Shown here piece by piece: positions 7,917 to 16,933 of a stretch of DNA of 64,000 nucleotides. Under the pieces are notes generated by a model. It saw nothing but the letters and a program-made list of their open reading frames with translations, was not told the origin of the DNA and did no database searches. Position 1 is the first letter of the stretch, and every line of letters begins with the position of its first letter. Both the position numbers and the translations under genes were made by a program. Origin of the DNA: an uncultured Isoptericola sp. (GTDB lineage Bacteria > Actinomycetota > Actinomycetes > Actinomycetales > Cellulomonadaceae); assembly GCA_947497265.1 (NCBI GenBank), contig CANMFP010000002.1:186001-250000 (forward strand), written 5' to 3'.

Positions 7917-8765
7917 CTACAGACGGCTCGCGTGGATACGGGTCACCAGGATGCCGCGCGCTCCGACGTCGTACAGCGCGTCCATGACCCGGTTGGTCTC
8001 CGAGCGCCGCACCATCGAGCGCACGGCGGCGGACTGCCCGTTGTGCAGGGGTGACACCGTGGGCGACTCGAACCCCGGCGTGACGGCCACGGCCGCGTCG
8101 AGCAGCTCGGTCGGCACGTCGTAGTCCAGCAGGACGTACTCCCGCGCGGTGATGACACCCTGCAGCCGACGGGTGAGGATGTCGATCCCGTTCGGGACCT
8201 CGTCGCCGGACCGGCGGATGAGCACGGCCTCGGAGCGCAGGATCGGCTCGCCGAAGACCTCGAGCCCGGCGGCCCGCAGCGTGGTGCCGGTCTCGACGAC
8301 GTCGGCGATCACGTCGGCGACCCCGAGCCGTACCGAGCTCTCCACCGCGCCGTCGAGGTGGACGATGGCCGCGGGCTCGACGCCCTGCCGCGCCAGGTAC
8401 CGCCGCACGATCGTGGTGTACGACGAGGCGACACGCTTGCCGGCGATCTGGGCGACCTCCTCGATCGTCCCGGCGGGAGCGGCGAACCGGAAGGTCGACC
8501 CGGCGAATCCGAGCGGGAGGTGCTCCACGGCGTCGGCGTCGGAGTCGAGCATCAGGTCGCGCCCTGTGATCCCGACGTCCACGGTCCCCGCACCGACGTA
8601 GACGGCGACGTCCCGCGGACGCAGGAAGAAGAACTCGACGCCGTTGTCGGCGTCGGCGAGCACGAGCTCGCGGCTGTCGCGGCGCTGGCGGTAGCCGGCC
8701 TCGCGCAGCATGTCGGTGGCTGGAGCGGAGAGCGAGCCCTTGTTGGGGACGGCGATGCGGAGCAA
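7917..8765 (-). CDS. hisG: ATP phosphoribosyltransferase, long form
   Basis: The 282-residue enzyme catalyses the first step of histidine synthesis, joining ATP and PRPP to phosphoribosyl-ATP. The N-terminus [13 protein letters not shown] and the central [21 protein letters not shown] and [20 protein letters not shown] are characteristic. The C-terminal 70-80 residues ([24 protein letters not shown]) are the ACT-like domain that binds histidine in the long, feedback-inhibited form. It lies 94 bases after hisE, in the same direction. Confidence 0.96.
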   Translation of the reverse strand: MLRIAVPNKGSLSAPATDMLREAGYRQRRDSRELVLADADNGVEFFFLRPRDVAVYVGAGTVDVGITGRDLMLDSDADAVEHLPLGFAGSTFRFAAPAGTIEEVAQIAGKRVASSYTTIVRRYLARQGVEPAAIVHLDGAVESSVRLGVADVIADVVETGTTLRAAGLEVFGEPILRSEAVLIRRSGDEVPNGIDILTRRLQGVITAREYVLLDYDVPTELLDAAVAVTPGFESPTVSPLHNGQSAAVRSMVRRSETNRVMDALYDVGARGILVTRIHASRL

Positions 8766-8859
8766 CGGGTTACCTCGTTCGGATCGGGCGGGACGACGGC
8801 GATGGTGCGGATCGGAGCGCGCGCTGCGGTCCGGTGTCGGGCGACACCGGACCGGGCGC

Positions 8860-9123
8860 TCACAGATGCGCGTACACGTCGTCCAGCGTGAGCCCCTTGG
8901 CGATCATCAGCACCTGCAGGTGGTAGAGCAGCTGCGAGATCTCTTCCGCCGCAGCCTCGTCCGGCTCGTGCTCGGCGGCCATCCATACCTCGGCGGCCTC
9001 CTCCACGACCTTCTTGCCGATCGCATGGATGCCGGCGTCCAGCTGAGCCACGGTCCCCGACCCCGCGGGTCGGGTGCGGGCCTTCTCGGACAGCTCGGCG
9101 AACAGGGAGTCGAAGGTCTTCAC
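8860..9123 (-). CDS. hisE: Phosphoribosyl-ATP diphosphatase
   Basis: The 87-residue all-helical enzyme hydrolyses phosphoribosyl-ATP to phosphoribosyl-AMP, the second step of histidine synthesis. It shows the MazG-like metal site [13 protein letters not shown] and [14 protein letters not shown]. It is a stand-alone HisE, as in most actinobacteria, and lies directly upstream of hisG. The GTG start is preceded by TACGCT six bases upstream, which would give a leaderless mRNA; a GGTGGG is also present, so this is not decided. Confidence 0.95.
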   Translation of the reverse strand: MKTFDSLFAELSEKARTRPAGSGTVAQLDAGIHAIGKKVVEEAAEVWMAAEHEPDEAAAEEISQLLYHLQVLMIAKGLTLDDVYAHL

Positions 9124-9272
9124 CCCACCAGCGTAGACGTCGACCCCGGTCGTCCATGCTTCGTCCCGGTGCGCGGGACGGAGGTCACAGGTGTCATATC
9201 GGCGCTTGGCACACTATTTTCGTGGAAGGAACAGAACTCCCCTGCTGCGGAGATGCTCGCTGATCCCCCGCC

Positions 9273-9935
9273 TCAGTGCGTGTGCTTGCTCGCCAGGTCC
9301 CGGAGCACGTCGATCTCCGCCGGGACGTCGTCCGCCCCGAACACCGCGGATCCCGCGACGAAGACGTTCGCCCCGGCGTCGGCCGCCCGCTCGATCGTCT
9401 CCCGCGACACTCCCCCGTCGACCTGGATGTGCACGTCGAGCCCCGACTCGCTGACGGCACGGCGTGCCCGCCGGATCTTGGGCAGGGTCCCCTCGATGAA
9501 GGACTGGCCGCCGAACCCGGGCTCGACCGTCATCACCAGGATCAGGTCCACCTCCGCCAGCAGGTCCAGGAAGGGCTCCACCGGGGTCGCAGGGCGCAGG
9601 GCGACGCCCGCCCGGGCACCCAGCCGGCGCAGCTCGCGTGCGAGCCGCACAGGCGCCCGTGCGGCCTCGGCGTGGAACGTGACCGTCGCCGCGCCCGCCT
9701 CGGCGTAGGCGGGCGCCCAGCGGTCGGGGTCCTCGATCATGAGATGCCCGTCGATCGGCACCGGAGAGATCTGCACCAGCCGCTCGAAGACCGGCAGGCC
9801 GAGCGTCAGGTTGGGCACGAAGTGGTTGTCCATGACGTCGACGTGCGCGGCGTCCGCCGTCGCGATGACCTGGAGGTCACGCTCGAGGTTCGCGAAGTCG
9901 GCCGACAGGATGCTCGGGTTGATCAGGGCTGCCAT
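9273..9935 (-). CDS. rpe: Ribulose-phosphate 3-epimerase
   Basis: The 220-residue TIM barrel interconverts ribulose-5-phosphate and xylulose-5-phosphate in the pentose phosphate pathway. Family motifs are [28 protein letters not shown] (metal-binding H and D), [24 protein letters not shown] and QVDGGVS. The ATG at 9935 begins the conserved [13 protein letters not shown]. In many actinobacteria rpe directly follows rsmB; here 3.8 kb of accessory genes lie between them. Its downstream neighbours are hisE and hisG. Confidence 0.96.
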   Translation of the reverse strand: MAALINPSILSADFANLERDLQVIATADAAHVDVMDNHFVPNLTLGLPVFERLVQISPVPIDGHLMIEDPDRWAPAYAEAGAATVTFHAEAARAPVRLARELRRLGARAGVALRPATPVEPFLDLLAEVDLILVMTVEPGFGGQSFIEGTLPKIRRARRAVSESGLDVHIQVDGGVSRETIERAADAGANVFVAGSAVFGADDVPAEIDVLRDLASKHTH

Positions 9936-9985
9936 GGCTACCAGCCTAGAGCCGGGCGCCGGTCGGCACGTCCCGGCTCGCCCGC

Positions 9986-11131
9986 TCAGGGACCACGTCG
10001 GGCGTTGAGCCGGGCGGCCTGGCGCACCAGGTGATCGCGCTCCGGCAGGCTGGACGCCGCCCGCGCGGCGTCGGCGTAGAGCCGTGCCGCGGTCGCCGGG
10101 TCCCCGTCTCGCTCGTGCAGGTACGCGGCCGCCGCGGTGAACCGCGGCAGGGCAGGGTCGAGTTCCTCCAGCGCGGCGAGGCCGGCTCTCGCGCCGTCGG
10201 CCTCGCCCACCGCGACGGCCCGGTTGAGCCTGGCCACCGGGCTGTCCCTGACCCGCAGGAGCTCGTCGTACCACTCGACGATCTGCACCCAGTCGGTCTC
10301 CTCGGCCGTCCGGGCATCCGCGTGGAGCGCGGCGACGGCGGCCTGAGCCTGGAACTCGCCGAGCCGGTCCCGCACGAGCGCCGCCTGGAGGATCTCGACC
10401 CCCTCGGCGATCAGGCGTGCGTCCCACCGCCCGCGGTCCTGGTCGGCGAGGGGCACCAGGCTCCCGTCGGCCCGGGTCCGGGCGGCACGGCGGGCGTGGT
10501 GGAGCAGCATGAGGGCGAGCAGTCCCGAGACCTCCGGATGGTCGACCTTCGCGCGGAGCTCGCGCGTGAGGCGGATCGCCTCGGCGGCCAGGTCGACGTC
10601 GCCCGAGTACCCCTCGTTGAAGACGAGGTAGAGGACACGCAGGACGGTCGCCACGTCACCCGCACGGTCCAGCCGGACACCGGCGACCGTGCGCTTGGCA
10701 CGGCTGATGCGTTGCGCCATCGTCGCCTCCGGCACCAGGTAGGCCTCGGCGATCTGCCGCGTCGTCAGCCCGCCGACGGCCCGCAGCGTCAGGGCGACCG
10801 CCGAGGCGGGTGAGAGGGCGGGATGCGTGCAGAGGAAGTACAGCCGGAGCGTGTCGTCCGTCGATCCTCCCGGGCCCGGCGGCGGCTCGGCCCCGACCCG
10901 GGTCTCGCGCTGCCGACGGGACGCGTCCGCGCGGACCATGTCGAGGAACTTGCGCCAGGCGACCGTGACCAGCCACCCCTGCGGGTCCCGGGGCGAGCCG
11001 TGCGGCCACCGGCGCACGGCCTCGACCAGCGCCTCCTGGACGGCGTCCTCTGCCGTCGCGAAGTCGGCTCCGCGACGGCAGAGGACGCCGATCACCGTGG
11101 GCGTGAGCGCCCGCAGCAACGCTTCGTCCAC
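9986..11131 (-). CDS. ECF42-type RNA polymerase sigma factor with C-terminal TPR-like extension
   Basis: The 381-residue protein starts at GTG 11131, four bases after the DGPF gene stop and downstream of a GGAG. Residues about 1-155 hold sigma regions 2 and 4 ([57 protein letters not shown]). The remaining 220 residues are a helical DUF6596/TPR-like extension ([40 protein letters not shown]). This architecture next to a DGPF gene defines the ECF42 group, which lacks a classical anti-sigma factor and is controlled through its own C-terminus. It probably transcribes the DGPF operon; the inducing signal is not known. Confidence 0.93.
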   Translation of the reverse strand: MDEALLRALTPTVIGVLCRRGADFATAEDAVQEALVEAVRRWPHGSPRDPQGWLVTVAWRKFLDMVRADASRRQRETRVGAEPPPGPGGSTDDTLRLYFLCTHPALSPASAVALTLRAVGGLTTRQIAEAYLVPEATMAQRISRAKRTVAGVRLDRAGDVATVLRVLYLVFNEGYSGDVDLAAEAIRLTRELRAKVDHPEVSGLLALMLLHHARRAARTRADGSLVPLADQDRGRWDARLIAEGVEILQAALVRDRLGEFQAQAAVAALHADARTAEETDWVQIVEWYDELLRVRDSPVARLNRAVAVGEADGARAGLAALEELDPALPRFTAAAAYLHERDGDPATAARLYADAARAASSLPERDHLVRQAARLNARRGP

Positions 11132-11135
11132 CGGC

Positions 11136-11543
11136 TCACTCCATGACGGTCGGCGGTTCGGTGAGGAACGGCCGCAGCTCGAGCCACTCGTGGATCGGAC
11201 GGCCCCCCGCACCGGGCGCCGCCGACAGCTCCCCGGCCAGCTCCACGGCTCGTTCCTGGCTCTCGACGTCGATCACCATCCAGCCCGCGATCAGGTCCTT
11301 GGTCTCCGGGAACGGGCCGTCGGTCACCGGCTGCCGCCCCTCGCCGTCGTACCGCACGAACATGCCCTCCGGGGAGAGAGCGTGACTGTCGACGTACTCG
11401 CCGGTGCCCTCGAGCCGGGCCGCGAAGTCGTTCATGTACTGGACGTGCGCGGAGACCTCGTCGGGCGTCCACCGGTCCATCGGCACGTCGTTGACCGAGG
11501 CCGGCGCACCCCGGTAGTGCTTGAGCAGCAGGTACTTCGCCAT
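11136..11543 (-). CDS. DGPF-domain (YCII-related) protein
   Basis: The 135-residue protein is a ferredoxin-fold YCII/DGPF protein: MAKYLLLKHYRG at the N-terminus, the name-giving TDGPF at about residues 81-85, then WMVIDVESQERAVELAGEL. DGPF proteins are the conserved partners and targets of ECF42 sigma factors; their biochemical role is unsettled. The ATG at 11543 has GGAGCG upstream. The gene is first in a two-gene unit with the sigma factor. Confidence 0.9.
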   Translation of the reverse strand: MAKYLLLKHYRGAPASVNDVPMDRWTPDEVSAHVQYMNDFAARLEGTGEYVDSHALSPEGMFVRYDGEGRQPVTDGPFPETKDLIAGWMVIDVESQERAVELAGELSAAPGAGGRPIHEWLELRPFLTEPPTVME

Positions 11544-11591
11544 CGTTCGCTCCTTCGTCGTGGCGGCCGTCGTGGCCGCTCTCGTCCCGGG

Positions 11592-11618
11592 GACGGAGCC
11601 GAGCCGGCGTTCTCGACA
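11592..11618 (-). promoter_or_regulatory. Candidate ECF42-dependent promoter of the DGPF-sigma operon
   Basis: On the minus strand TGTCGA (11613-11618) is followed after exactly 17 bases by CGTC (11592-11595). Published ECF42 target promoters carry TGTCGA at -35 and a CGA/CGTC-like -10. The site would give a leader of about 40 bases before the DGPF ATG. Positive autoregulation is inferred. Confidence 0.7.
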
Positions 11619-11662
11619 TCCGGTCACGCATCATCCTGACCGGGCCCCGGTACTCTCGCGCC

Positions 11663-12181
11663 GTGGACACACCCGCCGCCCGGCCGCTCGTCCGTCCCGC
11701 CACCCCGGACGACCTGCCTGCCGTCGCCGCGATCCTCGAGCCGTACGTGCTGGGCACCGCCGTGACGTTCGACGAGGATCCTCCTGGGGTCCCGGCCTGG
11801 GAGGCCCGGCTGGACGACCTGCACGACCGTGGGCTGCCGTTCCTCGTCGCGGAGGTCGACGGCGTCGTCGTCGGGTACGCCTACGCCGCTCCGTGGCGTC
11901 CGAAGGCGGCGTACCGGCACACCGTCGAGACGACGGTCTACCTCTCCCCCGCGGTGCAGCGGCGCGGGGTCGGCACCCGGCTGCTCTCCGCGCTGCTCGA
12001 CGCGTGCTCCTTGGCCGGAGTGCGCGAGGTCGTCGCCGTCGTCGCGGACGACCCGGCAGCAGCAGGATCGCTGCCGCTGCACCGCCGCCTCGGCTTCGAG
12101 GTGGCCGGCGTGCTGCGCGACGTGGGGGTCAAGCACGGGCGCAGCGTCAGCACGATGCTGCTGCAACGCTCCCTCCACTGA
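11663..12181 (+). CDS. GNAT-family N-acetyltransferase (phosphinothricin acetyltransferase-like)
   Basis: The 172-residue enzyme has the GNAT fold with VRPATPDDLPAVAAI at the start, the PAT-like TFDEDPP, and the acetyl-CoA-binding loop VQRRGVGTRLLSALL at about 104-118, ending with HRRLGFEVAGVL. It resembles the phosphinothricin/methionine sulfone acetyltransferase branch, so a small amine substrate is likely; the true substrate is unknown. It is transcribed divergently from the DGPF gene. The GTG start has TACTCT six bases upstream and no ribosome binding site, which suggests a leaderless mRNA. Confidence 0.88.
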   Translation: MDTPAARPLVRPATPDDLPAVAAILEPYVLGTAVTFDEDPPGVPAWEARLDDLHDRGLPFLVAEVDGVVVGYAYAAPWRPKAAYRHTVETTVYLSPAVQRRGVGTRLLSALLDACSLAGVREVVAVVADDPAAAGSLPLHRRLGFEVAGVLRDVGVKHGRSVSTMLLQRSLH

Positions 12182-12184
12182 CGC

Positions 12185-13465
12185 TCAGCCCACCGACGTC
12201 CGCAGGACGTCCGTGTGGTCGACGACGGTCCGCCAGGCCTCGGCCGGGACGCCCGGGTGCCGGCCGCGGTCGATCTCGTCCAGCGCGGTCCTGAGGTCGT
12301 CGAGCGTCCGCGCGACGACGCGTTCGGCACGACGGCGCGGCAGGCCCCACGAGACGCCCTCCGCGACGAGGTGGTCCCCCGTGATCGAGTCCATGTCCCG
12401 CTCCCCCGCGACGTCCATCGCGAAGACGCGCGAGGCGTGGGAGTGGTGCAGGTGCATCGAGACGTCGTAGGCGGGAGCGAGCGCGACGGTGCCGTCCTCG
12501 CGGCGGAGCAGCGAGATGTTCTTCGCATGGGCGTCGGTGTTCCCGAGCGCGAGGTTCAGCGCGGTGAGCGCCAGCAGCCGGTCCGGCCTGGCGCCGTCGT
12601 CGCGCAGGACCTGGGCGATCCGGGCGAGCGACGGCAGGGCGCGCCCGTGCTGGAACTTGCGCTCCGGGTCGCGGGTGTTGATGCCGAGCGCCTGGGCGGA
12701 GTCCTCCTGGTGGATGCGTCGCAGCCCGCCGGGCACGCCGTCGTCGGGCACCCGGTCGTAGCGGGAGACGACGATGCAGCGCATGTCGCCGAACGTCTCG
12801 ACGCGCGCGTCGACCGTCGTCAGGCCGATGCGACGGGCGAGGTCGAGCGAGGCGGCCTCGGTGTCGACGAGGTCGGCGGTGGGCGATCCCGCGGCGCGGG
12901 CGACCTTGAGGATGTGGGTGGTCGGCTGCTCCGGGGAGGCCCGCCACCACCCGCCGTCGGCGTGGACGAGGCCGATCTTCGGCTCCATCCCGGGCAGCGA
13001 GCTGGTGAGACGTTGCGTGCGGCCCTGCCCTCCGGCACGGGCGACGCTCGCACGCAGGAGTGTGGCGATGCCCGCCCCGTCGAGCGGCTGGTCGCTGACG
13101 GTGCCCGATCGCGGCGCGGCACCGACGGGGACGAACTCGAGCGCACCGACGGTGTCCCCGCCGTAGGCACTGAAGAAGCCGACGACGTCCTCGGGGTCGA
13201 CTCCGGCGTCCATGGCCATGTGGTCACGGACGCGCCCTTCGGGCATCAGCCCGTCGAGCCACGCGGTGACGCGGGCAGGCGGCGGAGGATCGTCCGGGTC
13301 CATGGGCAGGAGGTGGGAGAGCACCCGGGCGCCGTAACCCCAGCGGACGACGGCGTCGGGGTCCCAGGTGAGCTCGACGCGGGGTGCGGCACGACCCACG
13401 TCGAGCGCGGTGAAGCGCGCAACGCGACTGCCGTACAGCCAGGCGTCCAGCTCAGGCGTCAGCAT
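12185..13465 (-). CDS. hipA: HipA-family serine/threonine kinase toxin
   Basis: The 426-residue protein has the N-terminal HipA couple domain, the LTSSLPGMEPKIGLV glycine-rich segment that fits the SxxG-x-pK ATP-binding motif, the catalytic loop GNTDAHAKNISLL, and the metal-binding APAYDV. HipA toxins phosphorylate glutamyl-tRNA synthetase or related targets and cause dormancy, held in check by HipB. The gene overlaps hipB by 14 bases, so the two are coupled. All key catalytic residues are present, so it should be active. It faces the GNAT gene tail to tail with a 3-base gap. Confidence 0.93.
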   Translation of the reverse strand: MLTPELDAWLYGSRVARFTALDVGRAAPRVELTWDPDAVVRWGYGARVLSHLLPMDPDDPPPPARVTAWLDGLMPEGRVRDHMAMDAGVDPEDVVGFFSAYGGDTVGALEFVPVGAAPRSGTVSDQPLDGAGIATLLRASVARAGGQGRTQRLTSSLPGMEPKIGLVHADGGWWRASPEQPTTHILKVARAAGSPTADLVDTEAASLDLARRIGLTTVDARVETFGDMRCIVVSRYDRVPDDGVPGGLRRIHQEDSAQALGINTRDPERKFQHGRALPSLARIAQVLRDDGARPDRLLALTALNLALGNTDAHAKNISLLRREDGTVALAPAYDVSMHLHHSHASRVFAMDVAGERDMDSITGDHLVAEGVSWGLPRRRAERVVARTLDDLRTALDEIDRGRHPGVPAEAWRTVVDHTDVLRTSVG

Positions 13466-13703
13466 CGGCCGTCCGCTCCTCCAGGCGTACGTCGATGCCG
13501 AGCTCGTCGAAGATCTCGAAGAGCCGTGTGATGTAGAGGTTCCCGACGCCGGACTCCACCTCGGAGACGTACTGCCGGGTGAGGCCGAGCTCGTCCGCGA
13601 GCGCCACCTGGCTGAGGCCGCGTCGTCGGCGCGCCTGCTGGACGAAGCGTCCGAGGTCGCGTGGTCCTCGTGGCTGGGTCCAGCGGGACGGTTCGCCGGG
13701 CAT
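13452..13703 (-). CDS. hipB: HipB-family antitoxin, Xre-type HTH
   Basis: The 83-residue protein is a single Xre helix-turn-helix domain (RRRRGLSQVALADELGLTRQ, then YVSEVESG) followed by GVGNLYITRLFEIFDELGID, the typical HipB end that helps dimerise and bind HipA. It should neutralise HipA and repress the operon by binding the inverted repeats upstream. The ATG at 13703 has GGAGGA six bases before it. Confidence 0.93.
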   Translation of the reverse strand: MPGEPSRWTQPRGPRDLGRFVQQARRRRGLSQVALADELGLTRQYVSEVESGVGNLYITRLFEIFDELGIDVRLEERTADADA

Positions 13704-13727
13704 GGCTCCTCCGATGACAGGCTATTC

Positions 13728-13774
13728 TGGCAGAAACGTTCTGCCACTTTATCCTGGCGAACGCCAGATGGCAA
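13728..13774 (-). promoter_or_regulatory. hipBA promoter with two inverted-repeat operators
   Basis: On the minus strand -35 TTGCCA (13769-13774) and -10 TAAAGT (13746-13751) are separated by exactly 17 bases. One inverted repeat, TGGCAGAA-N3-TTCTGCCA (13728-13746), covers the start of transcription; a second, CTGGCG-AA-CGCCAG (13754-13767), fills the spacer. The centres are about 23-24 bases apart, near two helical turns. This is a textbook layout for HipB autorepression. Confidence 0.82.
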
Positions 13775-13784
13775 GGAATACCTG

Positions 13785-15326
13785 TCAGCCCGTCCGGCGC
13801 AGCAGCGTCAGGTGCATCGCGTCGGTGCCGTGCACGTGCGGCCAGAGCTGCACGTCGAGCCCGTCCGCGCCGCCGCCGTCGGCCCCCAGGTCGATCTCGG
13901 CGTGCGGGACGAGCACGTCACGCACCGCGGCACGGGCGTCGAGGCGTTCGACGTCGTCGCGCCGGCGCAGCACGTCGTCCACCACGAGGCGGGTCTCGGC
14001 CAGGTGGGGCGAGCACGTCACGTACGCCACCACTCCCCCGGGCCGCACGGCGTCGAGGGCGGAGGCGAGCAGCTCGCCCTGCAGCCCGGTGAGCGTGCCG
14101 AGGTCGGCGGGCGTGCGCCGCCACCGGGACTCGGGTCGCCGGCGCAGCGCACCCAGGCCGGTGCACGGCGCGTCGACGAGCACGCGGTCGTAGGCGCCGG
14201 GTTCGTCGGAACCCACCTCACGGCCGTCCCCGGTACGCACAGCCTCCACCGCCTCCTGGGGCACGGCGCGCAGCCCCTGGCGTACGAGACGTGTGCGGTG
14301 CGGCTGGACCTCGTTGGCCACGAGCCGGGCGCCCTGCCGGGCCGCGAGCGCCCCGAGGAGCGCGGCCTTGCCGCCCGGTCCGGCGCACAGGTCGAGCCAG
14401 CGTTCGTCGCGGCCCTCGAGCGGCGTGGCAGCCAGCGCGAGGGTGACGAGCTGGGACCCCTCGTCCTGCACGCCGGCGCGTCCGTCGGCCACCGGCTCGA
14501 GGGCGGCAGGGTCGGTCCCGGAGGCGAGCACCTGTGCCGTGGGTGCCCAGCGGCCGGGCGTGAGGCGCACGTCGGTCTCCGCGCTGCCGGTCAGCTCGTC
14601 GGGTCCGACCAGCCCGGGCCGCACGACGAGCGTGACGCGCGGTGCGGTGTTGTCGGCCTGCAGCAGGTCGGCGAGCTCGGCCACGGAGCGTCCGGAGCCG
14701 TGCAGGGCCTCGCGCAGGGCGCGGGTGATCCACACGGGGTGGGAGCCGGTCAGCGCGAGCGCGGTGGTCTCGTCCGGGGCTTCGGTGCGCAGCCGGTCGA
14801 GCCAGTCGTCGAGGCTCGTGCGCCCGACGGCGCGCAGGACGGCGTTGACCATCTGCGCCGGGCCTGCGCCGACGCGGTCGCGGCACAGCCCCACCGTCTC
14901 CGAGACGGCGGCGTGGGCGGGCACCCGCATGCCGAGCACCTGGTGGGCGCCCAGGCGCAGCACGTCGAGGACCTCGGGGTCGAGCCGGTCCAGGGGCCGG
15001 TTGACGCAGTGGGCCAGGATCGCGTCGTAGCGGCCCTGCAGGCGCAGGGTGCCGTAGGCGAGCTCGGTGGCGAACGCGGCGTCCCGGCCGGTGATGCGGC
15101 GCTCGCGCAGCAGCGGCGGGAGCACGAGGTTGGCGTAGGCGTCCGAGGCGTCGACCTCGCGCAGCACGTCGTAGGCGGCGGTGCGGGCCGGGTCGGTCGC
15201 CCGGCGGCGCTGCGAGGGTGCCTGGGAGGTGCGGTGTCCTTGGCTGCGGGAGCGGGCCGCACCGCGCTGGCGGCCGCGCGCGTCCCGCCGGTCGCCGTCC
15301 CGGTCCTCGTCACGGTGGGCGTTCAT
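13785..15326 (-). CDS. rsmB: 16S rRNA m5C967 methyltransferase RsmB
   Basis: The 513-residue enzyme begins with a basic disordered tail of about 45 residues, then a NusB-like RNA-binding domain (about 45-190), then the SAM-dependent methyltransferase with [18 protein letters not shown] (SAM loop), [19 protein letters not shown] (motif IV, PC) and [12 protein letters not shown] (motif VI, the catalytic cysteine). It methylates a cytosine of 16S rRNA. The ATG overlaps the fmt stop as ATGA, the normal fmt-rsmB pairing. It ends the long train that starts with pyrR. Confidence 0.95.
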   Translation of the reverse strand: MNAHRDEDRDGDRRDARGRQRGAARSRSQGHRTSQAPSQRRRATDPARTAAYDVLREVDASDAYANLVLPPLLRERRITGRDAAFATELAYGTLRLQGRYDAILAHCVNRPLDRLDPEVLDVLRLGAHQVLGMRVPAHAAVSETVGLCRDRVGAGPAQMVNAVLRAVGRTSLDDWLDRLRTEAPDETTALALTGSHPVWITRALREALHGSGRSVAELADLLQADNTAPRVTLVVRPGLVGPDELTGSAETDVRLTPGRWAPTAQVLASGTDPAALEPVADGRAGVQDEGSQLVTLALAATPLEGRDERWLDLCAGPGGKAALLGALAARQGARLVANEVQPHRTRLVRQGLRAVPQEAVEAVRTGDGREVGSDEPGAYDRVLVDAPCTGLGALRRRPESRWRRTPADLGTLTGLQGELLASALDAVRPGGVVAYVTCSPHLAETRLVVDDVLRRRDDVERLDARAAVRDVLVPHAEIDLGADGGGADGLDVQLWPHVHGTDAMHLTLLRRTG

Positions 15327-16282
15327 CGCATGCCTCCCAGGGCTGCGTCGGCGGCGAGCACGGCACGGCCGGCGCCGCGTGCCCAGTCGGCTGCCGGCAT
15401 CGGCCGCTTGCCGACCGGCTGCACGTCGCCGAGGGCGACGGCGTGCGTGGCGGTGCCCACCAGCACCTCGGTCCTGGTGGCACGTACCCGGCCTGGTCCG
15501 AGGTCGGTGACCTCGGGCCGCGGGCGCACGGGTCCGACGCCGAGACGTGGCCCGGGCGTGTCGTCGTCGGCCGGGAGGGTGGTCCACGCGCCGGGGGCCG
15601 GCGTGACCGCACGGATGCGCCGGTCGACCGCGAGCGCCGGCTCGTCCCACTGCACCAGGGCGTCCTCACGGGTGATCTTGGGGGCGACCGAGGCGCCCTC
15701 GGCGGCCTGCGGCCGGGGTGCGAGCCGGCCGGCGCCCAGCGCGTCCAGGGTCGCCACGAGCAGCTCCGCACCGGAGACTGCGAGCCGGGCGAGCAGGTCG
15801 CCGGACGTGTCGCGGGGGCGGACGGTCTCGGTGGCGGTGCCGAGGACGGGTCCGGTGTCCATGCCCTCGTCGAGCAGGAACGTGGTGGCGCCCGTGACCT
15901 CGTCGCCGGCGAGGATCGCGTGCTGCACCGGGGCGGCACCACGCCACGCGGGCAGCACCGAGAAGTGCAGGTTGACCCACCCGAGGCGGGGCACGGCCAG
16001 GACGTCGGGGCGCAGCAGGTGCCCGTAGGCCACCACGGGGGCGACGTCGACGTCGAGGTCGCGCAGGCGGGCGACGAAGTCCTCCCCGCGGGGCACGTCC
16101 GTGATCACCTCGATGCCCGCCTCCTCGGCGGCGACGCGCACGGGGCTCGGCACGAGGCGGCGACCACGTCCGGCACGGGCGTCGGCCCGGGTCAGGACGG
16201 CGGCCACCTCGTGCTGGGAGTCGATCAGCGCACGCAGCGCGGGGACGGCGGGTTCCGGGGTTCCGGCGAAGAGCAGACGCAC
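15323..16282 (-). CDS. fmt: Methionyl-tRNA formyltransferase
   Basis: The 319-residue enzyme formylates initiator methionyl-tRNA with 10-formyltetrahydrofolate. [20 protein letters not shown] opens the Rossmann half; [19 protein letters not shown] carries the catalytic Asn-His pair and the SLLP-like loop; [10 protein letters not shown] holds the catalytic Asp. The C-terminal beta-barrel tRNA domain follows from about residue 205. Nine bases separate it from the HAD gene upstream, and it overlaps rsmB downstream. Confidence 0.96.
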   Translation of the reverse strand: MRLLFAGTPEPAVPALRALIDSQHEVAAVLTRADARAGRGRRLVPSPVRVAAEEAGIEVITDVPRGEDFVARLRDLDVDVAPVVAYGHLLRPDVLAVPRLGWVNLHFSVLPAWRGAAPVQHAILAGDEVTGATTFLLDEGMDTGPVLGTATETVRPRDTSGDLLARLAVSGAELLVATLDALGAGRLAPRPQAAEGASVAPKITREDALVQWDEPALAVDRRIRAVTPAPGAWTTLPADDDTPGPRLGVGPVRPRPEVTDLGPGRVRATRTEVLVGTATHAVALGDVQPVGKRPMPAADWARGAGRAVLAADAALGGMR

Positions 16283-16291
16283 CGCACAAGT

Positions 16292-16933
16292 CTAGGGCCG
16301 GCGCCGCACCGGGACGCCGAGGTCGGCGAGCGCCGTCCGCAGCGCGGGCGTGCCGGTGAAGTGCACGGCCTGGAACCCGACGGTGCGGGCGGCCTCGACG
16401 TTGCGGGCGGTGTCGTCGACGAAGACGGTGCGCCCCGGGTCGACGGCGAAGCGTCCGGCGGCGAGGCGGAAGATCGCCGGGTCCGGCTTGGCGACGCCCA
16501 CCTGGCCGGAGACGATGACGTCACCCAGCCGACCGATGGCGGGTGCGGCCGGCACCGCGTGGTGGAAGGTGTCGGCGGCCCAGTTGGTCAGCCCGTACAG
16601 GCGCAGCCCGAGCTCGTCGAGCTCGTCGACGAGCTCCGCCGACCCGGGCACGGGGCCGGTGAGGGTGCCGGGGTACGCGGTGCGGTAGCGCTCGGCGTAC
16701 GCGGCGAGGTGCGGTCGGGTGGCCTCCAGGTGGGCGACCGCCTCGGACCACGTGCGGCCCGCGTCCTGGGCGTGGTTGAACGCGGCGAAGTCGACGTCGG
16801 CCATCCAGTCGTCGACGGCGGCGCGGTCCAGGCCGTCGAACGCCCCGTAGGGGTCCCATCCCACCAGCACGTTGCCGAGGTCGTAGATCACGGCCTCGAC
16901 CGGGCCGCGGGCGGTCGCGGGGTCGGTCGCCAT
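16292..16933 (-). CDS. HAD-superfamily (IA) phosphatase, YihX-like
   Basis: The 213-residue protein has HAD motif I as IYDLGNVLVGWDP (nucleophile Asp at about 17), motif II GLTNW, motif III in GVAKPDPAIFRLAAGR (Lys), and motif IV VFVDDTARNVEAA. The DxGNV form and helical cap place it near YihX-type sugar-phosphate phosphatases; Asp replaced by Gly two residues after the nucleophile is normal for that group. The substrate is unknown. Its ATG overlaps the priA stop by one base, so it is coupled to priA. Confidence 0.85.
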   Translation of the reverse strand: MATDPATARGPVEAVIYDLGNVLVGWDPYGAFDGLDRAAVDDWMADVDFAAFNHAQDAGRTWSEAVAHLEATRPHLAAYAERYRTAYPGTLTGPVPGSAELVDELDELGLRLYGLTNWAADTFHHAVPAAPAIGRLGDVIVSGQVGVAKPDPAIFRLAAGRFAVDPGRTVFVDDTARNVEAARTVGFQAVHFTGTPALRTALADLGVPVRRRP

